A DNA stretch of 64,000 nt, from NCBI RefSeq assembly GCF_000721075.1, contig NZ_JOEQ01000012.1:124001-188000 (forward strand), in the 5' to 3' direction. Under the pieces are notes generated by a model that was not told the DNA's origin, ran no database searches, and saw only the letters and a program-made list of their open reading frames with translations. This DNA comes from Streptosporangium amethystogenes (lineage in GTDB: Bacteria; Actinomycetota; Actinomycetes; Streptosporangiales; Streptosporangiaceae). The position numbers and the translations under genes were made by a program. Within the stretch, counting starts at the first letter, position 1; each line of letters starts with the position of its first letter. Of this stretch, positions 34,818 to 43,149 are shown in pieces.

Positions 34818-34873
34818 AGTGGTCCGTCAGCGCCTGGAAGAAGAACCTGCCGTGCGAGTGGTGGCAGTACTAG
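34733..34873 (+). CDS. RiPP precursor peptide A (46 residues)
   Basis: ATG 34733 follows GAGAGGAGTGATC (good RBS). The leader is residues 1-27: MSKITIDDLPFEGAELTEAQ, then LGEVDGG, a double-glycine end of the sort cut by C39 peptidases, with the helical ELTEAQLGEV before it. The predicted core is QKWSVSAWKKNLPCEWWQY, rich in Trp, with Lys and Ser as possible nucleophiles and one Glu. An ATP-grasp enzyme and a C39 exporter follow in the same direction. The peptide shares its leader almost exactly with the next gene, while the cores share only Gln28, Pro-Cys and Glu-Trp. Confidence 0.88.
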   Translation: MSKITIDDLPFEGAELTEAQLGEVDGGQKWSVSAWKKNLPCEWWQY

Positions 34874-34915
34874 GCCGAACACACGACCGCTGATCCGATA
34901 CGACCGTGCCGCCTC

Positions 34916-35025
34916 ACGCGGCCGAGAGGAGTGATCGATCATGTCGAAAATCACGATTGACGACCTGCCCTTCGAGGGCGCCGAGCTGACCGAGGCCCAG
35001 CTGGGCGAGGTCGCCGGCGGCCAGA
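34916..35025 (+). repeat. Tandem repeat copy 2 (RBS plus RiPP leader-coding region)
   Basis: This is the second copy of the unit at 34712-34817, carrying a GATC duplication (GTGATCGATCATG) between RBS and start codon. The near-identity at nucleotide level, followed by unrelated core-coding sequence, points to a recent duplication with divergence or replacement of the core. Confidence 0.9.
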
Positions 35026-35090
35026 TGGGCAGGTGGGTGCTGACCTACGACGGGGCGGGGCCCTGCCGCCGCGAGTGGGTCGACAGCTGA
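34941..35090 (+). CDS. RiPP precursor peptide B (49 residues)
   Basis: The leader is identical to precursor A except Ala for Asp at residue 25 (LGEVAGG). The predicted core is residues 28-49: QMGRWVLTYDGAG, then PCRREWVDS. It offers Thr35 and Ser49 as hydroxyl donors and Asp37, Glu45 and Asp48 as carboxylates, the residue types that ATP-grasp macrocyclases join by ester or amide bonds. Pro-Cys and Glu-Trp are shared with precursor A but spaced by two extra residues (PC-RR-EW against PC-EW). The RBS is GAGAGGAGTGATC. Confidence 0.88.
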   Translation: MSKITIDDLPFEGAELTEAQLGEVAGGQMGRWVLTYDGAGPCRREWVDS

Positions 35091-35225
35091 TCAAGCCACC
35101 CCGCCGGTACCGGGAGGCTGTCTCGCCGTAGGACGGGCCGCGCCCCCGGTCGGCGTACTGGATCGAACACGGCGCGGCGGGCCGGGAAGCCGGTTCCGCC
35201 GCGCCTACGCAGATGGGACCGGGTA

Positions 35226-36236
35226 GTGATTCTGATCGTCAGCAGCCGCGGGGACGGGGCCGCGGAAAGGGTGCTGGCCGCGCTCCGGCGGCGCGGCGCC
35301 CGGCTGGTGGGTGACGATACCGGTGACGGCACCGGCCCACCGGTGCTGTGGTGGGACACCGGTGACTTCCCCGGGCACAGCCGGATCACCGCCTCGTTCA
35401 CCGGCGGGCAACGGCGGCTGCTGCTGGACACCGGTACGAAGACGATCGACCTGTCCCGGATCACCGCTGTCTGGCGCAGCCGGCCGGGCAGACCCTCGGC
35501 CGCCGGCACCGTGACCGAGCCCAGCCACCGCGCGCACGTCGACGAGCAGGCGGAGTTCATGCTGGACGGGGTGTGGAGCCTGCTGACCGCGCGCTGGCTC
35601 CCCGGCCGCCGAGCGGACGAGCGCCGCGCGCACAACAAGATCTTCCACATGGCGCGGGCGATCGAGCTGGGCTTCTCCGTACCCGACACGGTCTACACCA
35701 ACGACCCCGCGGAGCTGGCGGACGCGTACGAGTCGGCGGAGGGGCGGCTGGTCGCCAAGCAGATCACCGCCGAGCCGTTCCAGGTCGACGGCGCCGAACA
35801 CCGCGCGTACACGACCGTGGTCACCCGCCGCCACCTGACCTCCCGGCACCGGATCCAGCACGAACCGGTCATCCTGCAGCCCTATGTCCCCAAGGCGGTC
35901 GAGCTGCGGGTGATCGTCGTGGGGACGCGGGTGTTCGCGGCCGAGATCGACGCGTCGGGCTCCCGGGCGGCCAGGGACGACTGGCGGCACTACGACAACG
36001 ACCGGGTCAGGTACGGCGTACACGAACTGCCCGCCGAGGTGTCGCTGCGCTGCGCCCGGCTGGTCGCCGACGTCGGGCTGACCTACGCGGCGCTGGACTT
36101 CATCGTCACCCCCGGCGGCGAGTACGTCTTCCTGGAGCTGAACTCCAACGGCGCGTGGGGGTTCGTCGAGCTGTGGACCGGGCTGCCCGTCAGCGACGCG
36201 ATCGCGGGCTGGCTCATGGACGGAGGAACACCGTGA
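35226..36236 (+). CDS. ATP-grasp RiPP maturase (MvdD-like, graspetide macrocyclase candidate)
   Basis: The 336-residue protein has the layout of ATP-grasp peptide maturases. An N-terminal preATP-grasp domain (ILIVSSRGDGAAERVLAAL, about 1-95) is followed by RAHNKIFHMARAIELGFSVP with DTVYTNDPAEL, the usual nucleotide-binding lysines, and FLELNSNGAWGFVELWTGLP near the C-terminus, which matches the ExNxxGxWxxxE catalytic metal-binding end of the MvdD/SAV_5884-type enzymes. It should activate Asp/Glu side chains of the core with ATP. The start is GTG 35226. The next gene overlaps its stop (GTGA). Confidence 0.88.
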   Translation: MILIVSSRGDGAAERVLAALRRRGARLVGDDTGDGTGPPVLWWDTGDFPGHSRITASFTGGQRRLLLDTGTKTIDLSRITAVWRSRPGRPSAAGTVTEPSHRAHVDEQAEFMLDGVWSLLTARWLPGRRADERRAHNKIFHMARAIELGFSVPDTVYTNDPAELADAYESAEGRLVAKQITAEPFQVDGAEHRAYTTVVTRRHLTSRHRIQHEPVILQPYVPKAVELRVIVVGTRVFAAEIDASGSRAARDDWRHYDNDRVRYGVHELPAEVSLRCARLVADVGLTYAALDFIVTPGGEYVFLELNSNGAWGFVELWTGLPVSDAIAGWLMDGGTP

Positions 36237-37219
36237 CCGATTTCGCCAAGGTCCTGGAGTCGGGGGTCTCCCTGTTACGCGCGCTACCCCGCCGCAGCGT
36301 AGGCGTCTCCGACGCCCGGCGCACGGCCGGCGAGTGGGCGGCGCGGCACCCGGAGATCCGGGCGCGGCTCGTCGTCGACCGGCGCCCCGGGACTCCGGTG
36401 GTCGACTACGACCTGCTCCTCGACCATCCCGACGGCGGCACGGTCGCGTTGACCGCCCCGCCGGAGGACGGGGTTCCCTGGCTGATCGACCACTCGACGC
36501 ACTGGGCGGCCGGATACCTGGTCAGCGTCAACGACGTGGACGTGACGGTCCCCCAGGCACTGACCATGCTGCGTTCGCTCTCCCGAGGTGACTCGTCGCC
36601 GTACCGGGAGATCATCGACCAGTGCCTGCTCGTCGAGGCCACGGGCGAGACCGAACCGCTCAGCGCCGCCGACCTCCAGGCCACGGCCGACGAGTTCCGC
36701 AGGGGCCGGGGACTGCACGACCGCGAGTCGACCCTGGTCTGGATGGCCGAGGCCGGCATGTCGGGCGAACAGTTCGAGGCGTACATCACCGAGATCGCCC
36801 AGCGCCGCCGGTTCCGCCGGGACAGGGAGGCGGAACTGGCCCCGGGGCACCTGGCCGCGAACCCCGGCGACTTCGCCCGGGTCAGGGCCGTGTGGGTCAC
36901 CGGCGAGGAGAAGGTGACCGCCGGCACCGTGTCCGACCTCCTGACCGGACTGGCCTCGCTCGGGGACACCGGAGAGGTCACGGCGACCTTCGCGACCCGC
37001 TGGGAGGCGGATCTGCCCGCGCCCCTGCGCGGTACGCCGCCCGGCGGGATCGTCGGCCCGGTGGAGCTGCCGGACGGCGGCTTCCTGACCGGCACCGTCC
37101 TGCACAGGAGCCCGGCCACCGACGACCGGGAGACGCTGGCCGCCGCCGGGCGCGCCGCGTTCACCGGCTGGCTGGCGGAGCGCCGCGCCGCTGCCACGGT
37201 CGAATGGCACTGGTCGTGA
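36233..37219 (+). CDS. PpiC-like putative peptide maturation protein
   Basis: GTG 36233 has GGAGG six bases upstream and overlaps the ATP-grasp stop, so it is coupled. The 328-residue product is soluble. Residues 1-150 are an alpha/beta domain (VVDYDLLLDHPDGGTVALTA). The rest resembles the SurA/PpiC arrangement: a helical part (ADEFRRGRGLHDRESTLVWM), then VRAVWVTGEEKVTAGTVSDLL and GGIVGPVELPDGGFL, close to the parvulin GxxGPxxxxxG pattern. Such proteins occur beside RiPP ATP-grasp genes (I recall TIGR04500, putative peptide maturation system). Its role, chaperone, isomerase or peptide-binding partner, is unknown. Confidence 0.6.
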   Translation: MTDFAKVLESGVSLLRALPRRSVGVSDARRTAGEWAARHPEIRARLVVDRRPGTPVVDYDLLLDHPDGGTVALTAPPEDGVPWLIDHSTHWAAGYLVSVNDVDVTVPQALTMLRSLSRGDSSPYREIIDQCLLVEATGETEPLSAADLQATADEFRRGRGLHDRESTLVWMAEAGMSGEQFEAYITEIAQRRRFRRDREAELAPGHLAANPGDFARVRAVWVTGEEKVTAGTVSDLLTGLASLGDTGEVTATFATRWEADLPAPLRGTPPGGIVGPVELPDGGFLTGTVLHRSPATDDRETLAAAGRAAFTGWLAERRAAATVEWHWS

Positions 37220-37578
37220 CCGACCCGGACCGCACCCAGGCCGTCCCCGCGCCCGGCCGGCACAGGGCCGGCCACTGGGAGGACACCGAGGGATACCGCC
37301 CCCGGGCACCGTACTCACCTCCGCCCCCTCCGCAGCGCCCCCCGGCGGCGGCCCCGCCGACGCCCCCGCCCGGCCACCAGCCGCATTCCCCGTCAGCGCC
37401 TCCGGGACGGCCCATCTACCGGGCGGAGGCGCTGCGCCGGCATGCCGAGGCCCGCTCCGCCGCCCGGATGCCGCTGGTGATCAGCGGCCCGTCGTTCCTG
37501 CTGCTGTGGATCCTGGTGGCCGCCGTCCTGGCGGCCGGCGCCACGCTGATCGCGCTCGCGCTGGGAGCCGGTGGATGA
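37216..37578 (+). CDS. Pro-rich one-helix membrane protein, possible minimal HlyD-like adaptor
   Basis: GTG 37216 overlaps the previous stop (GTGA) and its own stop overlaps the exporter start (ATGA). The 120-residue product has a Pro-rich cytoplasmic part (about 20-70) and a basic stretch IYRAEALRRHAEARSAARMP. One C-terminal membrane helix (about 92-117) ends at GAGG. The basic-then-helix order looks like the first 60 residues of HlyD-type membrane fusion proteins that accompany C39 exporters, but the periplasmic hairpin and beta domains are absent. It may be a shortened adaptor or a subunit specific to this cluster. Confidence 0.6.
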   Translation: MTDPDRTQAVPAPGRHRAGHWEDTEGYRPRAPYSPPPPPQRPPAAAPPTPPPGHQPHSPSAPPGRPIYRAEALRRHAEARSAARMPLVISGPSFLLLWILVAAVLAAGATLIALALGAGG

Positions 37579-39713
37579 GGAATCGCGTACCGGTCCTGCT
37601 GCAGAACACCGTCACCGAGTGCGGCGCCGCGTGCCTGGCCATGGTGCTCTGCCACCACGGCCAGCGCACCACCCTGCACCAGGTGTCCGAACGACTCCAG
37701 GTCGGCAGGGACGGCCTGAGCGCCAAGGCCATCGTGGACGGCGCCCGCGAGCACGGCCTGAAGGCGCGCGCCTTCTCGCTCGCGCCCGAGGACCTGGCGC
37801 GCGTGCCGCTCCCCGCGGTCGCGCACTGGGAGTTCAACCACTTCGTGGTGGTCGAGCGCTGGTCGCCCGACCGGGTGGACATCGTCGACCCGGGGCAGGG
37901 CCGCCGCAGGCTGACCGCGGAGGAGTTCAGCGCCGGGTTCACCGGCGTGCTGCTGGTCTTCGAACCCGGTGAGGGGTTCCACCGCGGCACGTCCTCGATG
38001 GCGAGCGCCTGGCGGCGCGAGTTCGTCCGGACCCTGTTCCGGCGCCGGCGCGGCCTGCTCGCCCAGGTCATCGCGGCCTCGCTGCTGCTGCAGCTGCTGG
38101 GGCTGGCCCTGCCCTTCTTCTCCCAGCTGCTGATCGACAGGATCATCCCGTCCCAGGGCACGGACCTGCTGCCCCTGCTGGGCGGGGCCGTGCTGCTGGC
38201 CGGGCTGGCCCAGTTCGTGATCGGCTATCTGCGGGCGGCACTGCTGGTGGCGGTACGGGCCCGCGCCGACCAGGAGCTCACCGAGGGGGTGATCGGCCAC
38301 CTGGTGACGCTGCCGTACCGCTACTTCGCGCAGCGCGGCAAGGGCGACCTGCTGACCCGGGCCGCCAGCGTCTCCACGCTGCGCGACATCCTCACCGGCC
38401 AGATCGTGGCGGCGCTGCTGGACGGTCCGCTCGCCGTCGGCTACCTCGTGCTCGTGTACGTGTGGGATCCCGTCTTCGGGCTGGCGCTGACCGGCGTGGT
38501 CGCCTTCCAGGGGCTGCTGGTGCTGGCCACCACTCGCCGGATCAACCTGCTCACCCAGCAGGAGCTGACCGCCTTCTCCGCGTCGCAGAGCAGCCTCATC
38601 CAGGCCATCAGCGGCATCGAGACGCTGAAGGCGTCCGGGGCCGAGAAGCGGGCGGTGGAGCAGTGGTCGACCCACTTCGCCCAGCAGCTCAACGCCGACG
38701 TGCGCAACGGCCTCACCCAGGGCCTGGTGGAGGCCGCACTGTCCGCGAGCCGGGTGATCGCCCCGCTCGGGCTGCTCTGGCTCGGCGCGTGGCGGGTCCT
38801 CGACGGGCAACTGACCGTGGGCGCGCTGATCGCGCTCAACGCCATCGCGCTCGGCGCCCTGACCCCGCTCGGTTCGCTGATGACCGGCCTGCAGAGCCTG
38901 CAGCAGGTGGGCGCGCACTTCGACCGCCTGTCCGACATCCTGGCCTCCGAGCCCGAGCCCAGCGAGGGCATCGAGGTGCTGCGGCTGCGCGGCGCGGTGG
39001 AACTGCGCGGCGTGGGCTTCCGGCACGACCCTCGCAGCCCGTGGGTGGTGCGGGACGTCTCGGTCTCCATCCGGCCGGGACAGAAGGTGGCGCTGGTGGG
39101 CGCCTCGGGCTCGGGCAAGAGCACGCTGGCCAGGCTGCTCCTGACGCTGCACATCCCGGTGGAGGGCGAGATCCTCTACGACGGCGTCCCGGCCTCCGAG
39201 CTCAACCTGCGTACCCTGCGCCGCCAGTTCGGCGTGGTCGGCCAGGCCACCTCCCTGTTCAACGGCTCGATCCGGGAGAACATCGCGCTGAACCTTCCCG
39301 ACGCACCCTTGGAACGGGTGGTCGCCGCGGCAGAGGTGGCGGCGCTGCACGAGGAGATCATGGCGATGCCGATGGGGTACGAGACGGTGCTGACCGACGG
39401 CGGCGGTCTCTCCGGCGGCCAGCTCCAGCGGCTCTCCCTGGCCCGCGCCATCCTGCCGCGGCCGAAGATCCTGCTGCTCGACGAGGCCACCAGCAGCCTG
39501 GACAGCGCCACCGAGGCGACCATCGAGTCCAACCTGTTCTGGCTCACCCAGACCCGGATCGTGATCGCCCACCGGCTGAGCACCATCAGGGACTCCGACC
39601 TGATCCTGGTGGTCGACTCCGGCCGCATCGTGGAACGCGGCACCCACGACGAGCTGATGGCCATGGGCGGCAAGTACGCACAACTCGTCGCCACCCAGGC
39701 CGCCCCCGCCTGA
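37575..39713 (+). CDS. C39 peptidase-containing ABC exporter of RiPP (NHLM/lantibiotic type)
   Basis: The 712-residue protein has a C39 peptidase domain (about 1-135) with catalytic Cys16 in TVTECGAACLAM, His in WEFNHFVVVE and Asp in DIVDPGQG. A six-helix membrane domain (about 165-450) and an ATPase domain follow, with Walker A GASGSGKST, signature LSGGQLQRLSLARA and Walker B ILLLDEATSSLD. It should cut both precursors after the double glycine and export the core peptide. The ATGA overlap with the previous gene places it at the end of the cluster operon. Confidence 0.95.
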   Translation: MRNRVPVLLQNTVTECGAACLAMVLCHHGQRTTLHQVSERLQVGRDGLSAKAIVDGAREHGLKARAFSLAPEDLARVPLPAVAHWEFNHFVVVERWSPDRVDIVDPGQGRRRLTAEEFSAGFTGVLLVFEPGEGFHRGTSSMASAWRREFVRTLFRRRRGLLAQVIAASLLLQLLGLALPFFSQLLIDRIIPSQGTDLLPLLGGAVLLAGLAQFVIGYLRAALLVAVRARADQELTEGVIGHLVTLPYRYFAQRGKGDLLTRAASVSTLRDILTGQIVAALLDGPLAVGYLVLVYVWDPVFGLALTGVVAFQGLLVLATTRRINLLTQQELTAFSASQSSLIQAISGIETLKASGAEKRAVEQWSTHFAQQLNADVRNGLTQGLVEAALSASRVIAPLGLLWLGAWRVLDGQLTVGALIALNAIALGALTPLGSLMTGLQSLQQVGAHFDRLSDILASEPEPSEGIEVLRLRGAVELRGVGFRHDPRSPWVVRDVSVSIRPGQKVALVGASGSGKSTLARLLLTLHIPVEGEILYDGVPASELNLRTLRRQFGVVGQATSLFNGSIRENIALNLPDAPLERVVAAAEVAALHEEIMAMPMGYETVLTDGGGLSGGQLQRLSLARAILPRPKILLLDEATSSLDSATEATIESNLFWLTQTRIVIAHRLSTIRDSDLILVVDSGRIVERGTHDELMAMGGKYAQLVATQAAPA

Positions 39714-39781
39714 CCTCGCTCCACGGGTCCGCCCGGTGGGCGGGGGCGGAACCCGGACCGCGCTCCGAGCACGGCGGTCGC

Positions 39782-39811
39782 GACGGTGCCCCTGTCAGGA
39801 GGGGCACCGTC
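39782..39811. terminator. Terminator at the end of the RiPP cluster
   Basis: GACGGTGCCCCT (39782-39793) pairs perfectly with AGGGGCACCGTC (39800-39811) around a 6-base loop, 68 bases after the exporter stop and before the convergent gatB. Confidence 0.8.
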
Positions 39812-39941
39812 CACAGCGGCCTGCCGGATATGCCCGCTTCCCAGGTGCCGGACCACCGGAAGAGCGAGTCCGGAGTCCGCCGTCCTTCGCATCGGCTCCC
39901 CGGAAACTCCGCGGCGGATTCCCATGAAGCCTTCGCGTGAC

Positions 39942-41447
39942 CTACTCGGAGACGCCGAGGCGCTCCAGGATGAGTTCCCTGGCCCGGCCCGCGTCGGCCT
40001 TGCCCCGGCTGGCCTTCATGACACCGCCGACCAGAGCGCCGACGGCGGCGACCTTGCCGCTGCGGACCTTGTCCGCCGCGTCGGCGTTGCCGGCCAGGAC
40101 CTGGTCGATGATCTCCATCAGCTCGCCCTCGTCGTTGACGATCTGCAGGCCGCGGGCGGCCACCACCTCGTCCGGGGAGCCCTCGCCGTTCAGCACGCCC
40201 TCCAGCACCTGGCGGGCCAGCTTGTCGTTCAGCGCCCCTCCGGCGACCATCGCGCACACCCTGGCGATCTGGTCCGGGGTGATCCGCAGCGCGCTCAGCG
40301 GGAGCCCCGCCTCGTTGGCACGGCGGGCCAGCTCGCCCATCCACCACTTGCGGGCGTCCGCGGGCGGAGCCCCGGCGGCGACCGTCGCCTCGACCAGGAC
40401 GATGGCGTCGGCGTTGTACATGGACGTCATGTCCAGATCGGACACGCCCCACTCCTGCTGGAGCCGCTTGCGCCGCACACCCGGCAGCTCCGGCAGGGCC
40501 GCCTTGAGCTCGGCGACCCACGCGGGGTCGGGGGCGATCGGCACCAGGTCGGGCTCGGGGAAGTAGCGGTAGTCCTGCGCCTCCTCCTTGGACCGTCCCG
40601 AGGTGGTGGTGCCGGTGTTCTCGTGGAAGTGGCGGGTCTCCTGGATGATCCGGCCGCCGTCGGCGAGGATCGCGGCCTGGCGCTCGATCTCACCCCGTAC
40701 GGAGCGCTCGACGCTGCGCAGCGAGTTGACGTTCTTGGTCTCGGTGCGGGTGCCCCACTCCGAGGAGCCACGCGGCATGAGCGAGACGTTGACGTCAAAG
40801 CGCATGGAGCCCTCCTCCATGCGTACGTCCGAGACGCCGAGACCGCGCACCAGCTCGCGCAGCTCGGTGCCGTAGGCGCGGGCGACCTCGGGGGCGAGCC
40901 TGTCGGTCCCCGGGATCGGCTTGGTGACGATCTCCACCAGCGGGATGCCGGCCCGGTTGTAGTCGACGATCGAGTAGTCGGCCCCGTGGATACGGCCGGT
41001 CGCCCCGCCCACGTGGGTGGACTTCCCGGTGTCCTCCTCCAGGTGGACGCGCTCGATCTCGATCCGCACCGTCTTGCCGTCGACCTCGACATCGAGGTAG
41101 CCGTCGAAGCAGAGCGGCTCGTCGTACTGGCTGATCTGGTAGTTCTTCGGCATGTCCGGATAGAAGTAGTTCTTCCGGGCGAAGCGGCACCACTCGGCGA
41201 TGGAGCAGTTGAGCGCCAGGCCGATACGGATCGTCGACTCGATCGCGGCGGCGTTGGTCGTGGGCAGCGAACCGGGCAACGCCAGGCAGACCGGGCAGAC
41301 GTGCGTGTTCGGCGGGGCGCCGAACGTGGTCGGGCAGCCGCAGAACATCTTTGACGCCGTGCCCAGCTCGACGTGTGTCTCCAGGCCCAGCACCGGTTCG
41401 AAGCGCTCCAGCGCCTCGTCGTACGGCATCAGTGTCTTAGCACTCAC
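39942..41447 (-). CDS. gatB: Asp/Glu-tRNA amidotransferase subunit B
   Basis: The 501-residue protein has the GatB cradle domain: [20 protein letters not shown], with a Cys4 zinc site (CGCP and CPVCLALPG) and [19 protein letters not shown]. The C-terminal YqeY-like helical tail starts about residue 395. It binds mischarged Glu-tRNA(Gln) or Asp-tRNA(Asn) and kinates the acyl group for amidation by GatA. GTG 41447 overlaps the stop of the upstream DUF4276-like gene (GTGA), so in this organism gatB translation is coupled to a gene outside the GatCAB set. Confidence 0.96.
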   Translation of the reverse strand: MSAKTLMPYDEALERFEPVLGLETHVELGTASKMFCGCPTTFGAPPNTHVCPVCLALPGSLPTTNAAAIESTIRIGLALNCSIAEWCRFARKNYFYPDMPKNYQISQYDEPLCFDGYLDVEVDGKTVRIEIERVHLEEDTGKSTHVGGATGRIHGADYSIVDYNRAGIPLVEIVTKPIPGTDRLAPEVARAYGTELRELVRGLGVSDVRMEEGSMRFDVNVSLMPRGSSEWGTRTETKNVNSLRSVERSVRGEIERQAAILADGGRIIQETRHFHENTGTTTSGRSKEEAQDYRYFPEPDLVPIAPDPAWVAELKAALPELPGVRRKRLQQEWGVSDLDMTSMYNADAIVLVEATVAAGAPPADARKWWMGELARRANEAGLPLSALRITPDQIARVCAMVAGGALNDKLARQVLEGVLNGEGSPDEVVAARGLQIVNDEGELMEIIDQVLAGNADAADKVRSGKVAAVGALVGGVMKASRGKADAGRARELILERLGVSE

Positions 41448-42010
41448 AGGTAACCAAGTCCCTTCAAAGCGTTCCTCGTCTCGGCCACCCAGTTCGCGTA
41501 GGCGGGCACCTGGGCCAGGACGGCGAGGTCGATGTTGCGTCCTATGTATTCGAAGTAGTCGCGGACCGGTTTGCCACGCCGGGGGACGGTCGCGGCCAGC
41601 ACCCCCGCGGGATCGGCGATCCTCTCGACATCGCGGGGCCGCGCGGGCAACGCGCCGAGGTCACTGCCCGCCAGCCCCGCCCACACGGCGCGGTCGGCGA
41701 GCAGCCAGGCCTCGGTGTCACCAAGCCCGATCACCGGCACCAGGTAGTGCGAGTGGTAGCGGACGCCGTCGCTACGGCGGCGCTCCCGCCCGTCATCGTG
41801 GGTGAAGAGCAGGTGGCAGTCGGCCGCGAGCTCCTCCAGCGCGGTGACCACGTGCTCCCGGTCGTGGGAGACGACCTCGGTCTCCTTGACGTCCACCGCG
41901 TACGGTGCCATCCAGGTGAGCTCGCGCAGCTGCCTGGCGATCACGATGCTGAGGAAGCCCTCGTCGGTCTCCCCCTCCGCGATGAGTCCGGGAACCAGCG
42001 GGCGGCTCAT
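41444..42010 (-). CDS. DUF4276-like (TOPRIM-like) protein, partner of AAA ATPase
   Basis: The 188-residue protein starts [20 protein letters not shown], matching the E-G-x-T/S-E/D opening of DUF4276/TOPRIM-like nucleases. A later acidic pair, [12 protein letters not shown], and [14 protein letters not shown] follow. These fit a metal-dependent phosphotransfer fold, but the assignment is by motif only. Its ATG overlaps the ATPase stop (ATGA) and its stop overlaps the gatB start. ATPase plus small TOPRIM/DUF pairs of this kind are frequent in anti-phage systems (OLD-like, PARIS-like), which makes a defence role possible. Confidence 0.65.
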   Translation of the reverse strand: MSRPLVPGLIAEGETDEGFLSIVIARQLRELTWMAPYAVDVKETEVVSHDREHVVTALEELAADCHLLFTHDDGRERRRSDGVRYHSHYLVPVIGLGDTEAWLLADRAVWAGLAGSDLGALPARPRDVERIADPAGVLAATVPRRGKPVRDYFEYIGRNIDLAVLAQVPAYANWVAETRNALKGLGYL

Positions 42011-43095
42011 GCGGCCGCGCCCAGGTACTTGCGGACCTGCCGGGGGGAGACGAACGTGCCCGGCTCACCGTCCGGCTGGATCGGCTTGGCCACGGTCACC
42101 CGCGACACCCGGTCGTTGTCGGGGTCGACCCGGACCGCGGTGTCGAGGAACGTCAGCGCGTCCGGCTCGGTCCGGTAGACCTCCGCGACGACGATCGGGG
42201 ACTGGCTGGTGAGGATCACCTGCCGCGGCGGCTCGGCACCTCCCGGCCCGGAGGTCCGCTGGCGTACCCGCCGCAGCAGCTCGCCGAGGCGCCCCGGGTG
42301 GACACCGCTCTCGATCTCCTCCACCAGCAGCGTGCCCGGGTGGTCGGGGTCGTGCAGGGCGGTCAGCAGGCCGAGGACCCGCAGGGTGCCGTCGGAGAGC
42401 AGCGTGGCGGGCACCGCTCCCTGGCCGTCGACGAGCAGGTCGAAGGAGCATTCCCTCCGGTCGGTGCGCGGCACCAGCCCGGTGACGTCGGGGAGCACTC
42501 CCGCGAGGTCGACCACGAGGTCGGCCAGCGCCTCCGTACCGGCCATCCGCCCGAGCACCGCGGCCAGGTTCGCGCCGTCGTCCGCGAGTGGTCCCCGATT
42601 GGCCGAGGGGCAGCGACGGCGCATCGCCGCCGGGGACGGCGAATAGCGGCGCCACGAGGAGACCGTACGGCGGGGCGTGCCCTCCGGATCCGGGTCCTCG
42701 ACCAGGAGATCCAGCAGCTCGTGCGGGATCCGCTGGGCCACGTGGCTGACGACGGCCCCGCTGGATCTGGGGATCTTCAGCACCATCTCCGCGCCCACGT
42801 CGAACCTGACCGGCACCACGGAACCGGGCTCCGGGGTGACCAGCGCCTCCACCGAGACGACGAACCCGCCCACGGCGGAACCGTGGGCGACCCGGTGGAA
42901 CTGCTCGCCCGGTAGCCCGCGGGTCGCGCCCAGCAGTCCGCCCGGCCCCTCGATCTCGGCCGCCACGAACCTCACGGCGTCGAAGAGGTTCGACTTGCCG
43001 CTCGCGTTGGGCCCGACCAGCGCGAGGAAGGGCGGCACATCGAGATCGAAGCTCAAGAAGGACTTGAACCCGTCGATCTCGATCCGAGTGATCAT
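42007..43095 (-). CDS. AAA family ATPase (AAA_21/RecF-like)
   Basis: The 362-residue protein has Walker A LVGPNASGKSN at residues 28-38, an ABC-like signature LLSDGTLRVLGLLTAL, Walker B TLLVEEIESGVHP and VILTSQSPIVV as the sensor/switch region, the plan of SMC/RecF-like AAA_21 ATPases. There is no coiled-coil arm of length. It precedes and overlaps the DUF4276-like gene, so the two probably form a complex. It is inserted between gatA and gatB with 54 bases to gatA. Codon usage is like the neighbours, so any transfer was not recent. Confidence 0.88.
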   Translation of the reverse strand: MITRIEIDGFKSFLSFDLDVPPFLALVGPNASGKSNLFDAVRFVAAEIEGPGGLLGATRGLPGEQFHRVAHGSAVGGFVVSVEALVTPEPGSVVPVRFDVGAEMVLKIPRSSGAVVSHVAQRIPHELLDLLVEDPDPEGTPRRTVSSWRRYSPSPAAMRRRCPSANRGPLADDGANLAAVLGRMAGTEALADLVVDLAGVLPDVTGLVPRTDRRECSFDLLVDGQGAVPATLLSDGTLRVLGLLTALHDPDHPGTLLVEEIESGVHPGRLGELLRRVRQRTSGPGGAEPPRQVILTSQSPIVVAEVYRTEPDALTFLDTAVRVDPDNDRVSRVTVAKPIQPDGEPGTFVSPRQVRKYLGAAA

Positions 43096-43149
43096 GCCGC
43101 CGTTCTCCCTGTCACCTGTCGCCCCCTCGCCCCGAAATCCAGAAAACCC

